Shown piece by piece: positions 1 to 8,229 of a DNA stretch of 64,000 nt. Within the stretch, counting starts at the first letter, position 1, and each line of letters begins with the position of its first letter. This DNA is from Flavobacterium sufflavum (lineage in GTDB: Bacteria > Bacteroidota > Bacteroidia > Flavobacteriales > Flavobacteriaceae): positions 310,001 through 374,000 of the forward strand of contig NZ_SACJ01000004.1 in NCBI RefSeq assembly GCF_004016525.1, written 5' to 3'. The notes below the pieces were generated by a model. That model was given only the letters and a program-made list of their open reading frames with translations, did not search any database and was not told the DNA's origin. A program made the translations under genes and the position numbers.

Positions 1-973
1 GCGCACCAAATAATACAATACAAAGTATCGTTAAGGCTGCAACAATCCCGGATAAACGCGCTCTGGAACCTGCTGATAAATTCACTAAAGTTTGCGCAAT
101 CATAGGACAACCACCCATCCCAAAGAAAAAACCATTTAAAATATTGGCACTTCCCTGAGCCACACATTCTCTGTTTCCGTTTCCTTTTGTCCCAGTAATT
201 TCATCCACTAAATTTAAAGTCAACAAACCTTCGGTCAATCCCACACAAGCCATAATCAAACCATACGGAAGAATTAATTGCAAAGTTTCTAAATTCAGAG
301 GAATATTAGGGATATGAAAAGGCGGAAATCCTCCACTTACCGATGCGATATCGGCAACAGTTTTAGTTTGGATTCCAAAACCTAAAACCAACGCAAAAAC
401 TACCATAATCGCCACTAAAGAAGCCGGAATAGCTTTGGTGATTTTTGGAAACAACAACACAATTCCTATTGTCAAAGCTACCAAACCCAACATAATATAC
501 AACGGACTTCCGGACAACCAAACACTTTCGCCATTCACTATTGTCTTAAACTGTTCGAGTTGCGACATAAATATTACTACCGCCAAACCATTTACAAAAC
601 CAAACATCACGGGCTGAGGCACTAATCGAATGAACTTTCCCAATTTAAACAAACCTATCAAAATTTGAATTACTCCTGCCAATGCCACAGCGGCAAAAAC
701 ATAATCCAAACCATGCGATTTCATTAAGGCTATCAACACAATTACGGTTGCTCCCGCCCCTCCGGAAACCAATCCCGGACGTCCTCCAAAAACAGCCGTT
801 ACCAATCCCATGATAAAAGCAGCATACAATCCAACCAAAGGCGGAAATCCTGCCAAAATTGCAAAAGAAAGCGACTCCGGAATCATGGTCATAGCGACCG
901 TTAATCCCGCTAATATTTCGGTTCTATAATTTACTTTTTGCGAAAAATCAAATAAGTTAAAATACTGTTTCAT
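1..973 (-). CDS. SulP-family anion transporter, N-terminal part (runs off the window)
   Basis: Reading the minus strand from the ATG whose complement ends at base 973 gives an open frame to the window edge, about 324 residues beginning MKQYFNLFDFSQKVNYRTEI. The early stretch with MTMIPESLSFAILAGFPP and GLYAAF, followed by FGGRPGLVSGGAGATVIV, is the first transmembrane core of SulP (SLC26-type) transporters, which carry sulfate, bicarbonate or other anions across the inner membrane. Many hydrophobic helices follow, and GGCPMIAQTLVN lies near the edge. The C-terminal part, which would contain any STAS domain, is outside the window, so the substrate cannot be judged. It is transcribed divergently from the ABC-F locus. 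Confidence 0.9.
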   Translation of the reverse strand, partial: MKQYFNLFDFSQKVNYRTEILAGLTVAMTMIPESLSFAILAGFPPLVGLYAAFIMGLVTAVFGGRPGLVSGGAGATVIVLIALMKSHGLDYVFAAVALAGVIQILIGLFKLGKFIRLVPQPVMFGFVNGLAVVIFMSQLEQFKTIVNGESVWLSGSPLYIMLGLVALTIGIVLLFPKITKAIPASLVAIMVVFALVLGFGIQTKTVADIASVSGGFPPFHIPNIPLNLETLQLILPYGLIMACVGLTEGLLTLNLVDEITGTKGNGNRECVAQGSANILNGFFFGMGGCPMIAQTLVNLSAGSRARLSGIVAALTILCIVLFGA

Positions 974-1122
974 TCTTTTGTGGAAGATTATAATATTAAA
1001 GCCAGACAATTAGTGGACTTTTTCCAAGAATTGCAAAAGTAAGTTTTTTAAAAGCTTGTTCAAACTAAATCGGAATTAGCAGCTCTTTGGATTTAAAACT
1101 ATTTTCAAAAAACAAAAAATTG

Positions 1123-1240
1123 TATATTTGCCAACTCAAAATACTACATATAAATGTGATAACTAATTTCTTTCAGGCTATTTAAAGACACAAACCTCAA
1201 CGGGTTTGCCTCCTCTATTACTCTTTAAAGAAAGAAATTA
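1123..1240 (+). promoter_or_regulatory. Promoter -7 box and structured leader of the ABC-F locus
   Basis: TATATTTG at 1123-1130 fits the Bacteroidota -7 element TAnnTTTG, although I see no good TTG at the usual distance upstream. The leader then holds TAATTTCTTTC (1164-1174), which is perfectly complementary over 11 bases to GAAAGAAATTA (1230-1240). That second segment covers the bases just before the start codon and its first A. Between them CAAACC (1191-1196) and GGTTTG (1203-1208) form an inner hairpin. An ATG directly followed by TGA lies at 1154-1159. Together this looks like a leader that hides the translation start. Regulation by antibiotic-stalled ribosomes is my inference from ABC-F biology. 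Confidence 0.5.
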
Positions 1241-2675
1241 TGCTTATTTTACAAAACATTAGATACATACATCCTAATAAAGATTTGTTGTTCAGCAACA
1301 TCAATTTAACTGTAAATCAACACCATAAAATTGCTCTAATTGGCAACAATGGTGTCGGAAAATCAACTTTATTAAAAATAATTGCCCAGGAAATTCAAGC
1401 TTCTGAGGGACAATTAAAAACAGAGACAAAACCCTATTATATTCCGCAAATTGTGGGGCAATACAACCATCTGACCATTGCAGAAGCCTTGGGTATTGAT
1501 AAAAAACTACAAGCTTTACACGAAATTTTAAATGGAAACACTTCAGAAGTAAACTTCAATCTATTAAACGACGATTGGACTATTGAAGATCGCTGTTTGG
1601 AAGCTTTAAAATATTGGCAACTAAACGATTTAGATTTAAATCAGAAAATGGAAAGTTTAAGTGGCGGACAAAAAACGAAAGTTTTCCTCGCCGGAATTTC
1701 CATTCATCAGCCTGAATTGATTTTGCTGGATGAACCGAGTAATCATTTGGATAGCAAAAGTAGAACCTTGCTATATGATTTTATCCAATCTTCTAAAAGT
1801 ACTTTGATTATAGTCAGCCACGATCGAAAATTACTCAATCATTTAGATACGGTTTGCGAATTGAGTTCAAGCGGCATATCAGTCTATGGTGGAAATTACG
1901 ATTTTTATCTGGAACAAAAACAAGTTGAAACTGCTGCTTTACATCACGACATTCACAGTAAAGAAAAAGCGTTGCGAAAAGCCAAGGAAAAAGAACGGGA
2001 AACACTGGAAAGACAACAAAAACTGGATTCCCGCGGAAAAGGAAAACAGGAAAAAGCGGGAGTTTCGATAATTCAAGCTTACACAAAGGGAAAATTTTGT
2101 TTACGGCAACAGCAATTAATTTCAGTTACGACGGTAAAAATCTCTGGAAGGAAAATTTAGACTTTAAAATTAGCAGCGGCGAACGCATTGCCTTAAAAGG
2201 CACCAATGGTTCCGGAAAAACTACCTTAATCAAACTTATTTTAGCTAATTTAGAAACGCAGTCAGGCAGCATTTATAGAGCCGAAAGCAAATCGGTTTAT
2301 ATTGACCAGGATTATTCGTTAATCAATAATAACCTAAAAGTGTATGAGCAAGCCCAGACTTTTAACAACTCGGCTTTGTTAGAACACGATATAAAAATGA
2401 TGCTCAATCGCTTTTTGTTTTCAAACCAAAGTTGGGATAAAGTTTGTTCCAGCCTAAGTGGTGGCGAAAGAATGCGATTGATGTTATGTTGCTTAACCAT
2501 AAATAATCAATCGCCTGATGTTATCATTCTGGACGAACCAACAAATAATTTAGACATTCAAAATATCGAAATTTTAACCCGTGCAATCAACGAATATCAA
2601 GGCACATTAATAGTAGTTTCTCACGATGACTATTTTTTAGAACAAATAAATATTAAAAGAGAAATACAGCTTTAA
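1240..2675 (+). pseudogene. ABC-F family ATPase, disrupted by an interdomain deletion and frameshift
   Basis: ABC-F proteins are soluble twin-ATPase factors that act on ribosomes, in antibiotic protection or translation. The first frame (1240 to about 2063) encodes a complete ATPase domain: Walker A GNNGVGKST, signature LSGGQ, Walker B LILLDEP, and an SHD switch, then a basic linker ending SRGKGKQEKAGV. The second ATPase domain (Walker A GTNGSGKTT, signature LSGGE, Walker B VIILDEP, SHDD) lies in another frame, readable back to FDNSSLHKGKIL at about 2064. The frames meet abruptly at about 2060-2064, and most of the alpha-helical linker that normally separates the domains is missing. The total of 1436 nt is not divisible by three. 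This fits an out-of-frame deletion of very roughly 150 nt. Two half-proteins (1240-2160 and about 2097-2675) could still be made. A sequencing error alone would not explain the missing linker. Confidence 0.8.
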
Positions 2676-2767
2676 GATCTTTTAATTTTTAAAGCATTAA
2701 CTTTTATCCTGATACAAAAATTTATTAGACAAAAAAGAATTCATAACTTTACAAAAAGATTTTTATT

Positions 2768-3007
2768 ATGAGCTATACTGATAAACATATTATTGAAAAT
2801 TATTCAATGTTATTTGAAGGGCTAAATTCATTAACGAAAATTGAGTTAATTGAAAGTTTAACGAAGTCTTTAAAAAGAGAAAAAAAGGCTAAAAAAGACC
2901 ATTTTTTTGACTCTTTTGGTGCATTTGGCTCAGAAAAATCTGCCGAAGAAATAATTACAGAAATTAAAGCTAGTAGAAGTTTTCGTAACAAAGAAATTAA
3001 ATTATAA
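2768..3007 (+). CDS. Putative antitoxin partner of the PIN-domain toxin
   Basis: This 79-residue acidic/basic protein has no motif I can name with confidence. It ends in the same bases that start the PIN-domain gene (1-base overlap at 3007), a gene order and coupling typical of VapBC-like modules. The C-terminal half (GSEKSAEEIITEIKASRSF) resembles the short helical tails of many Bacteroidota antitoxins that wrap the toxin. The N-terminal half (SLTKIELIESLTKSLKRE) is helical and could form the DNA-binding or dimer part. The assignment as antitoxin rests mainly on position. Confidence 0.65.
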   Translation: MSYTDKHIIENYSMLFEGLNSLTKIELIESLTKSLKREKKAKKDHFFDSFGAFGSEKSAEEIITEIKASRSFRNKEIKL

Positions 3008-3408
3008 TGCAATATTTATTAGACACAAATATTTGTATTTTCTTTCTTCGTGGAAAATTAAATTTAGACGAAATTATACGTAAAAAAGGAAAAGAAAACT
3101 GTTTTATTTCCGAAATAACTGTTTTTGAACTCCGTTTTGGTGCTGAAAACAGTGAAAATCCTGCTAAATCTCACAAAGCTGTAGACCTATTTGTAAATGG
3201 AATATCTGTAATTCCAATTTTTGGTTCTATCAAGAAATATGCAAAAGAAAAAGTCCGATTACGTAAAATAGGAAAACCTATAAATGATGAATTTGACTTA
3301 CTAATTGGCGTAACTTCGGTTGAAAACAAATTAACCTTAGTCACTGACAATGGAAAAGATTTCGAAAACATTGATGGAATTAAAATTGAAAATTGGTTTC
3401 GAAAATAA
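3007..3408 (+). CDS. vapC: PIN-domain ribonuclease toxin (VapC family)
   Basis: This 133-residue protein carries the PIN-domain acidic set: D6 in LLDTNI, E41 in TVFEL, D97 in NDEFDLLIG, and D114/D118 in TDNGKDF. VapC toxins are Mg-dependent ribonucleases, often cutting tRNA or rRNA, and are held inactive by the antitoxin encoded just upstream. All expected acidic residues are present, so it is probably catalytically competent. It is translationally coupled to the antitoxin gene by a 1-base overlap. The RNA target cannot be read from sequence. Confidence 0.88.
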   Translation: MQYLLDTNICIFFLRGKLNLDEIIRKKGKENCFISEITVFELRFGAENSENPAKSHKAVDLFVNGISVIPIFGSIKKYAKEKVRLRKIGKPINDEFDLLIGVTSVENKLTLVTDNGKDFENIDGIKIENWFRK

Positions 3409-3469
3409 ATACAACAACAAAAATTCCATTGGATAATCAAACTTTAACTAAAAACAACTTATTCATCTA

Positions 3470-3922
3470 ATGGAAACCAACGACTTTTTTAAAGATACTT
3501 TCGAATACAATTATCATTTCAACCAGGAACTCATTCAGCTATTCGAAAAGGAGAAACAAATCATTCCCGAAAAATCCATCAAATTATTGAACCACTTGAT
3601 TAATGCCCAGGAAATTTGGAATGCCCGAATTCTGAATCAAGACATTTCTGTGGATGTTTGGGAAATTCGACCTTTAGAAAATTTGAAAAACCATAATGAA
3701 ACCAATTACAACCAAAGTCTAAGTATTTTAAGCAGCATCGAATTAAGCAAAAAAATAGAATATAAAAACTCCAAAGGAATCGTGTTTTCAAATACGGTTC
3801 AGGATATTATTTTTCATGTGATCAATCATTCTACTTATCATCGGGCACAAATTGCAAGTGATTTGGCAGCAAATGGTATCGAACCCATCAATACTGATTA
3901 TATCTTTTACAAAAGGAAATAA
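3470..3922 (+). CDS. DinB-fold protein
   Basis: This 150-residue protein fits the DinB/YfiT four-helix-bundle family. Its three likely metal-ligand histidines are at H42 (NHLINAQEIW) and at H120 and H124 (VINHSTYHRAQI), the usual spacing. Members are thiol-dependent metalloenzymes or proteins of unknown role. There is no signal peptide, so it is cytoplasmic. It lies alone, 61 bases after the PIN toxin gene, and nothing around it points to a substrate. Confidence 0.82.
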   Translation: METNDFFKDTFEYNYHFNQELIQLFEKEKQIIPEKSIKLLNHLINAQEIWNARILNQDISVDVWEIRPLENLKNHNETNYNQSLSILSSIELSKKIEYKNSKGIVFSNTVQDIIFHVINHSTYHRAQIASDLAANGIEPINTDYIFYKRK

Positions 3923-3992
3923 CGCTTCGAAAAAATCCTTTTTTAGGATTTAAATCAAAATATGGGATAGATTTTTTAACTTCGTTGCCGCA

Positions 3993-4310
3993 ATGAAAAT
4001 AAGTACATTCATATTATCCATTTTAATACTTGTTTTATCTTTAAAACCCTGCTCCGACGGACATAATTCGGAAGATCTGAAAAAAGATAACATTAGTCTT
4101 AAGCACAATCATCAGGAAGATCATGATGATTCCTGTCCTGTGACTTGTATTTGCAGTTGCTGCGGAATGTCAATTACTTTCGAAAGTATTAAAATCTATA
4201 CTTTTAGAGTGAACACTGCTATTTCTAATGTATTAATCTCTTCTTATCAATCAAATTATCAATTTGATTCTGTTGCTGCTATTTGGCAACCTCCTCAATT
4301 AATTAGTTAA
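3993..4310 (+). CDS. Small exported Cys/His-rich protein, DUF6660-like
   Basis: This 105-residue protein has an N-terminal signal-like segment (MKISTFILSILILVLSLKPC), then a histidine/aspartate-rich patch (HNHQEDHDD) and a cysteine cluster (CPVTCICSCCG, about residues 48-58). The mix suggests metal binding in the periplasm. It ends 48 bases before a TonB-dependent receptor gene, an arrangement I recognise for small Bacteroidota proteins of the DUF6660 type. A role in handling the metal taken up by that receptor, perhaps copper or zinc, is inference. The cysteine at the end of the signal segment could also be a lipobox. Confidence 0.65.
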   Translation: MKISTFILSILILVLSLKPCSDGHNSEDLKKDNISLKHNHQEDHDDSCPVTCICSCCGMSITFESIKIYTFRVNTAISNVLISSYQSNYQFDSVAAIWQPPQLIS

Positions 4311-4358
4311 AAAATCAAGACAATTCGTCCTATTTTAATTAATTAAATTTCATTTCAA

Positions 4359-6530
4359 ATGAACAAATTTATAATGAGCATCATGCTCATACTATTATCA
4401 TGCCTTGGTGTTAAGGCACAAAAAAGCGATATCCAAATACAGGTAGTTTCAGAAAACGAAGCCGTAATTGGCGCCAATATTTATCTCGAATCAGACAAAA
4501 AATCAGCTGTTACCGATGCTGAGGGGAAAGCCCATTTTTCAAATATTTCCAATGGAAAACAAACCATCATAATTACTTTTTTGGGCTTCGAAACCCTGAA
4601 AAAAACAATTCAGATTCCCAGCCAAACCGTTTTTGTCTTTCATTTAGAACCCAATGAAAACGAGCTTGAAGAAGTAGTTTTACAAACTTCGCGAACCAGC
4701 AGAACGGTTAAAAAAATCCCGACACGAATTGAATTTATTGATGGCGAGGAATTAGAAGAAAAAGCCACGATGAACCCAACGAATATTTCGATGGTATTGC
4801 GCGAAAGTACAGGAATCCAAATGCAACAAACTTCGCTAAGCAGCGGAAATTCGAACATTAAAATCCAGGGGCTTGACGGGCGTTATACCCAACTTTTAAG
4901 AGATGGTTTTCCTTTGTATTCCGGTTTTTCCAGCGGATTGAGCATTATGCAAATTCCGCCTTTAGACCTAAAACAATTCGAGATTATCAAAGGAAGTTCA
5001 TCCACACTTTATGGCGGTGGCGCCATTGCAGGATTAGTCAACATGGTTTCAAAAACTCCTGATGAAGATGCTGATTTGGACATCATGCTGACCCAAACCC
5101 ATGCCTTGGGAAGTACTGCCAATGTTTTTTACAGCAAGCGAAATGAAAAATTCGGGACAACTCTTTACGGCTCGGCACATTACCAGAAAGCCTATGACCC
5201 GGAAGACGACGATTTTAGCAATTTACCGCAAACAAAATCCATTTCCTTCAACCCAAAATTCTTTTATTATCCTTCCGAAAAAACTACTTTTTGGCTGGGT
5301 GTCAACGGAACTTACGATGACCGGATTGGAGGTGATATGACCAAAATTAAACACGGTCAAACAGCAATGCATCAATACACTGAGGACAACGTTTCCAAGC
5401 GTCTCAGCACTCAGGCCGTGTATAAAACCCAGCTGGATTCTATAAGCAACTTCAATATCAAGAATAGTATTTCTTATTTTGACCGCACACTCAAAGTTCC
5501 TGATTTTAGCTTTAGCGGAAAGCAAATCAATAGTTTTACCGAAGTAAGTTACGAAAGAGCCGCTGCTAAAACCGATTGGATTTTAGGTGCGAATGCGTAT
5601 TCGGTGAATTTTGACGAAGCAGATGAAGCCACATTGCAACGCGATCAAAAAGAACTTACCTATGGTTTGTTTGCCAATAGCATTTTTGATATTAGCAAAA
5701 ACTGGATTTTAGAAACGGGTTTACGTACCGATTACAATCCCGATTGGGGATTTTTCCCTTTGCCAAGAATCTCTTTGCTGTACAAAAATGAAAATGGTTT
5801 TTCGAGCCGGATTGGTGGTGGATTAGGCTATAAAATTCCTGATATTTTTACCGAAGAAGCCGAATCCATCCATTTCGAAAATATTCTCGGCATTGACAAA
5901 GACAATTTAAAAGCCGAACGTTCTTATGGTGCGAATTATGATCTGAATTTCCAAACCCGACTGGGCGAAATTGGATTCTCGGCAAACCAGCTTTTTTATG
6001 TTACTGCCATTAAAAATGCACTGTTGTTAAATAGTTCTAATACTAATTTCAAATTTGAAAATGCGGCTGAAATTATTCTGAGCAAAGGTGCCGAAACCAA
6101 CATCAAGTTTAATTACAAGGACTTTAAATGGTTTTTAAACTATGCTTTTATTGATACCCGTTTGCATTATCTGGCAGGAAACCCACAAAAACCACTGACT
6201 CCAAGACACAATACGGGCAGTGTAATCATGTATGAAAACGAAAGCTGGCGCATGGGTTTTGAAACCTATTATACAGGAAAACAACTTTTATCGAATGCTA
6301 CTAAAACCCGTGATTATACCACTATGGGATTTTTGCTGATGCGAAATTTCAAATGGGGATCCATCTTTGGTAATTTTGAAAATTTTACAGATAGAAGACA
6401 AAGCCGTTTTTCTCCTTTGGTTTTGCCTACGCATGACAATCCCGGCTTCCCTGAAATTTATGCCCCTACCGACGGATTTATTTTCAGCCTGGGCATTATC
6501 ATAAAGCCTTTTGGGAATAAAGAACATTAA
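4359..6530 (+). CDS. TonB-dependent outer-membrane receptor
   Basis: This 723-residue receptor has a signal peptide ending at VKAQ, then a carboxypeptidase-regulatory-like beta domain (about residues 25-105: VIGANIYLESDKKSAVTDAEG), a TonB-box-like stretch (LEEVVLQTSRTSR), a plug domain with the IKGSSSTLYGGGAIAGLVNMVSK signature, and a beta-barrel. It imports a substrate using TonB energy. The metal-binding-like small protein upstream suggests a metal or metal complex. The last 34 bases of the gene recur at 10343-10376 (see direct repeats). A strong terminator follows at 6591. Confidence 0.92.
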   Translation: MNKFIMSIMLILLSCLGVKAQKSDIQIQVVSENEAVIGANIYLESDKKSAVTDAEGKAHFSNISNGKQTIIITFLGFETLKKTIQIPSQTVFVFHLEPNENELEEVVLQTSRTSRTVKKIPTRIEFIDGEELEEKATMNPTNISMVLRESTGIQMQQTSLSSGNSNIKIQGLDGRYTQLLRDGFPLYSGFSSGLSIMQIPPLDLKQFEIIKGSSSTLYGGGAIAGLVNMVSKTPDEDADLDIMLTQTHALGSTANVFYSKRNEKFGTTLYGSAHYQKAYDPEDDDFSNLPQTKSISFNPKFFYYPSEKTTFWLGVNGTYDDRIGGDMTKIKHGQTAMHQYTEDNVSKRLSTQAVYKTQLDSISNFNIKNSISYFDRTLKVPDFSFSGKQINSFTEVSYERAAAKTDWILGANAYSVNFDEADEATLQRDQKELTYGLFANSIFDISKNWILETGLRTDYNPDWGFFPLPRISLLYKNENGFSSRIGGGLGYKIPDIFTEEAESIHFENILGIDKDNLKAERSYGANYDLNFQTRLGEIGFSANQLFYVTAIKNALLLNSSNTNFKFENAAEIILSKGAETNIKFNYKDFKWFLNYAFIDTRLHYLAGNPQKPLTPRHNTGSVIMYENESWRMGFETYYTGKQLLSNATKTRDYTTMGFLLMRNFKWGSIFGNFENFTDRRQSRFSPLVLPTHDNPGFPEIYAPTDGFIFSLGIIIKPFGNKEH
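6497..6530 (+). repeat. Left 34-bp direct repeat (end of the TonB receptor gene)
   Basis: The last 34 bases of the receptor gene, including its stop codon, recur in the same orientation at 10343-10376 with one mismatch (G6506 against A10352). The shared core includes CCTTTTGGGAATAAAGAAC. The two copies are 3846 bases apart and enclose the accessory block. Confidence 0.9.
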
Positions 6531-6540
6531 TTTACACAAC

Positions 6541-6573
6541 CCAATTCCCCTCTTGAGAGGGGTTAGGGGGGTG
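6541..6573. repeat. Short C/G-rich dispersed palindrome
   Basis: CCCCTCTTGAGAGGGG at 6547-6562 is a perfect 16-base palindrome, followed by a G-rich tail. It resembles short extragenic palindromes scattered through Flavobacterium genomes. It lies between the receptor gene and its terminator. Confidence 0.6.
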
Positions 6574-6590
6574 TTTTAATTACTTTTTAT

Positions 6591-6630
6591 AACAACCTCT
6601 TTTATCCTTTTAAAAGAGGTTGTTTTTTTT
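6591..6630 (+). terminator. Rho-independent terminator of the TonB receptor
   Basis: AACAACCTCTTTT (6591-6603) pairs perfectly over 13 bases with AAAAGAGGTTGTT (6612-6624), with a T run to 6630. Confidence 0.9.
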
Positions 6631-6774
6631 GGGCGTTACCTCGTTGAAAAAATTGATTATTAAAGTCTGGATTTTTTCAACGAGGTCAGGCTGTTCGCTG
6701 TATCTTTTTATTTTGCTCCCTTCGACAAGCTCAGGGAGCAAAAATAAAAAGGATGCCGCTTCCATCCTTAACGC
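6631..6774 (+). repeat. Structured dispersed repeat, copy 1 (GCGTTA...TAACGC)
   Basis: The element begins GGGCGTTACC and ends CCATCCTTAACGC, so its ends are inverted (GCGTTA and TAACGC). Inside are a first variable inverted repeat (TCGTTGAAAAAA with its complement near 6673), a fixed middle block GGTCAGGCTGTTCGCTGTA, and a second variable hairpin around GCTCCC...GGGAGC. Copy 2 at 62716-62828 shares the ends and middle block but has different hairpins. No protein is encoded. Confidence 0.75.
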
Positions 6775-6896
6775 AAATCCTGCTATCAATAGCGTACAGA
6801 TTGCTTGTACATTAAGCTGCTCTCTGGCACTCGTTCAATGTCTTTAAATTAATAACTAATTCTGTTAAAAAGGCTAAGCTCCTGAATATAGAAAAG

Positions 6897-7011
6897 CCAC
6901 CCCGCCTTCCGGGTACCCCTCCAGCGGAGGGGAAATTACGTGACTTCCCCTCCGCTGGAGGGCCTGTCCCGAACTTGTTTCGGGAGGTGCCCACTTTAGC
7001 GGGCGGGGTGG
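6897..7011. repeat. Nested GC-rich palindromic repeat
   Basis: An outer stem CCACCCCGCC (6897-6906) pairs with GGCGGGGTGG (7002-7011). Inside, an 18-base arm starting CCCTCCAGCGG (6917-6934) pairs perfectly with 6945-6962, and CCCGAA/TTCGGG form a third hairpin near 6968-6983. The GC content contrasts strongly with the surroundings. It is a non-coding mosaic of dispersed palindromes. Confidence 0.8.
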
Positions 7012-7087
7012 TTCCCCCCCTTTTTTAATAAAGAATACTAGCTAGAAACCTTAATAAAAATCGCTTTCATATTCAAATTTAAAAAAC

Positions 7088-7571
7088 CCGTTGGGTAAAA
7101 TTGTTTTTGATAATAAATTTTCGTCAGTTCGAGGTCTAATTTTATTCTAAAAAAAGCAATATAAAATAACGTTTATGTTTTGTCAATTATGAATTAAATT
7201 ATCATTGTTTCTAGTGTTCAGGTTGTCCTTAGCTTCCGCAGTCGAGTGTCAAATGTTTGAAGAATGCGTAAAAAGAAAAGCTGTTTGAGCGTAGCGAGTT
7301 CTTTTCTTTTAGCATTCGAAAACTAATTTGACCGACGAGGAAGCGCAAGACTTGATTTTTTTGTTTCTTTTTTGATCAAGCAAAAAAGAAAATTAGTAAA
7401 CCATAATTTCACATTTAATGAAAACCTCATTGGTAGTAATCCCGCTTTTGGACGGGATTGTATCGAGAACAAGAAAATTTACAATCAAAAACGGTTCTCG
7501 ATACGTTTTTTGCTTCATTTCATTGCGCAAAAAACACTCGAACTGACGTTTTTGATAATTTCACCCAACGG
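7088..7571. repeat. 484-bp non-coding element bounded by inverted repeats (MITE-like)
   Basis: CCGTTGGGT (7088-7096) and CGTCAGTTCGAG (7122-7133) recur as reverse complements in the opposite order at ACCCAACGG (7563-7571) and CTCGAACTGACG (7537-7548). The interior holds further hairpins: GAATGC...GCATTC around 7262-7317, ATCCCG/CGGGAT around 7438-7457, and GTATCGAGAAC (7460-7470) with GTTCTCGATAC (7494-7504). I see no transposase and no convincing coding frame. It could be a miniature transposable element or a stack of dispersed palindromes. Confidence 0.6.
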
Positions 7572-7666
7572 CTTTAAAAAAATGAAAAATACTACAAAAC
7601 AATTAAAAAATATTTTATATTTGTAAGTATAGTCTCTTATTTACCAACCATTAAAAACAACTCTTT

Positions 7667-8165
7667 ATGTCAAACTTACTGAACAATCGTGTGAATGCCA
7701 CTGCAACAGCGGCACAGTTAACGGCAGTAAAAGCCGCATTTCAAACTATTTTAACTAACCTTCCATTTCTGGTAGGACTTACAGCCGAAGAAAAGAAATC
7801 TTTAAATGCTATTGATGTCAATTAACAAAGCTTTTGCTGAAGACGCCCTCAATGCCGCTGTAAACAATCCTACACTGGTTCCTGCCTATCTTTCGGTGCC
7901 GAATATGCAAAATGACCTGACCCTTTTTACTCAAATGGACGAAATCTCAGGACTGGCAAACCAACTGTGTGAACGCATTGATGATACTAAAATGCTTGCT
8001 GGTAGCGAGGCTTACAATGTGGCTTTGTCATTGTACAAATCTTTTGGTTCAGCTGCCGATGCGGGAGTTGTAGGGGCTGACAGCATTGTCGACCAACTCA
8101 AACAACGTTTTGCAAGCAATGGTAAATCTACCACTGTTACTGAACCTCCTGCACCCTTACAATAA
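7667..8165 (+). pseudogene. Frameshifted gene for an Ala/Asn-rich protein of about 165 residues, unknown function
   Basis: An ATG at 7667 opens a 52-codon frame (MSNLLNNRVNATATAAQLTA...) that stops at 7823-7825. The following frame continues smoothly as KAFAEDALNAAVNNPTLVP to 8165. Removing one T near 7822-7823 (AATTAAC to AATAAC) joins them as AIDVNNKAFAEDALN and gives one frame of 166 codons including the stop. A -7 box TATATTTG lies at 7616-7623 and a terminator follows the gene. The protein has no signal peptide or motif I recognise. Either the gene is recently broken or the assembly has a one-base error. Nothing suggests programmed frameshifting. Confidence 0.7.
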
Positions 8166-8183
8166 GAAAATACGAATCTATCC

Positions 8184-8212
8184 AGCCTCATTCTAACTAT
8201 GAGGCTTTTTTT
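8184..8212 (+). terminator. Rho-independent terminator
   Basis: AGCCTCAT (8184-8191) pairs with ATGAGGCT (8199-8206), followed by a run of Ts. It closes the frameshifted gene. Confidence 0.85.
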
Positions 8213-8229
8213 ACACCTCAAATCTGACA

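Noticed and set aside
6620..6847. Open frame across the structured repeat
   Set aside because: It is made of repeat hairpins and starts inside the receptor terminator.
7372..7626. 84-residue frame inside the inverted-repeat element
   Set aside because: It consists of repeat sequence with hairpins and no domain.
7815..7830. Programmed ribosomal frameshift in the unknown gene
   Set aside because: There is no slippery heptamer or downstream structure at the junction; a simple one-base insertion explains it.
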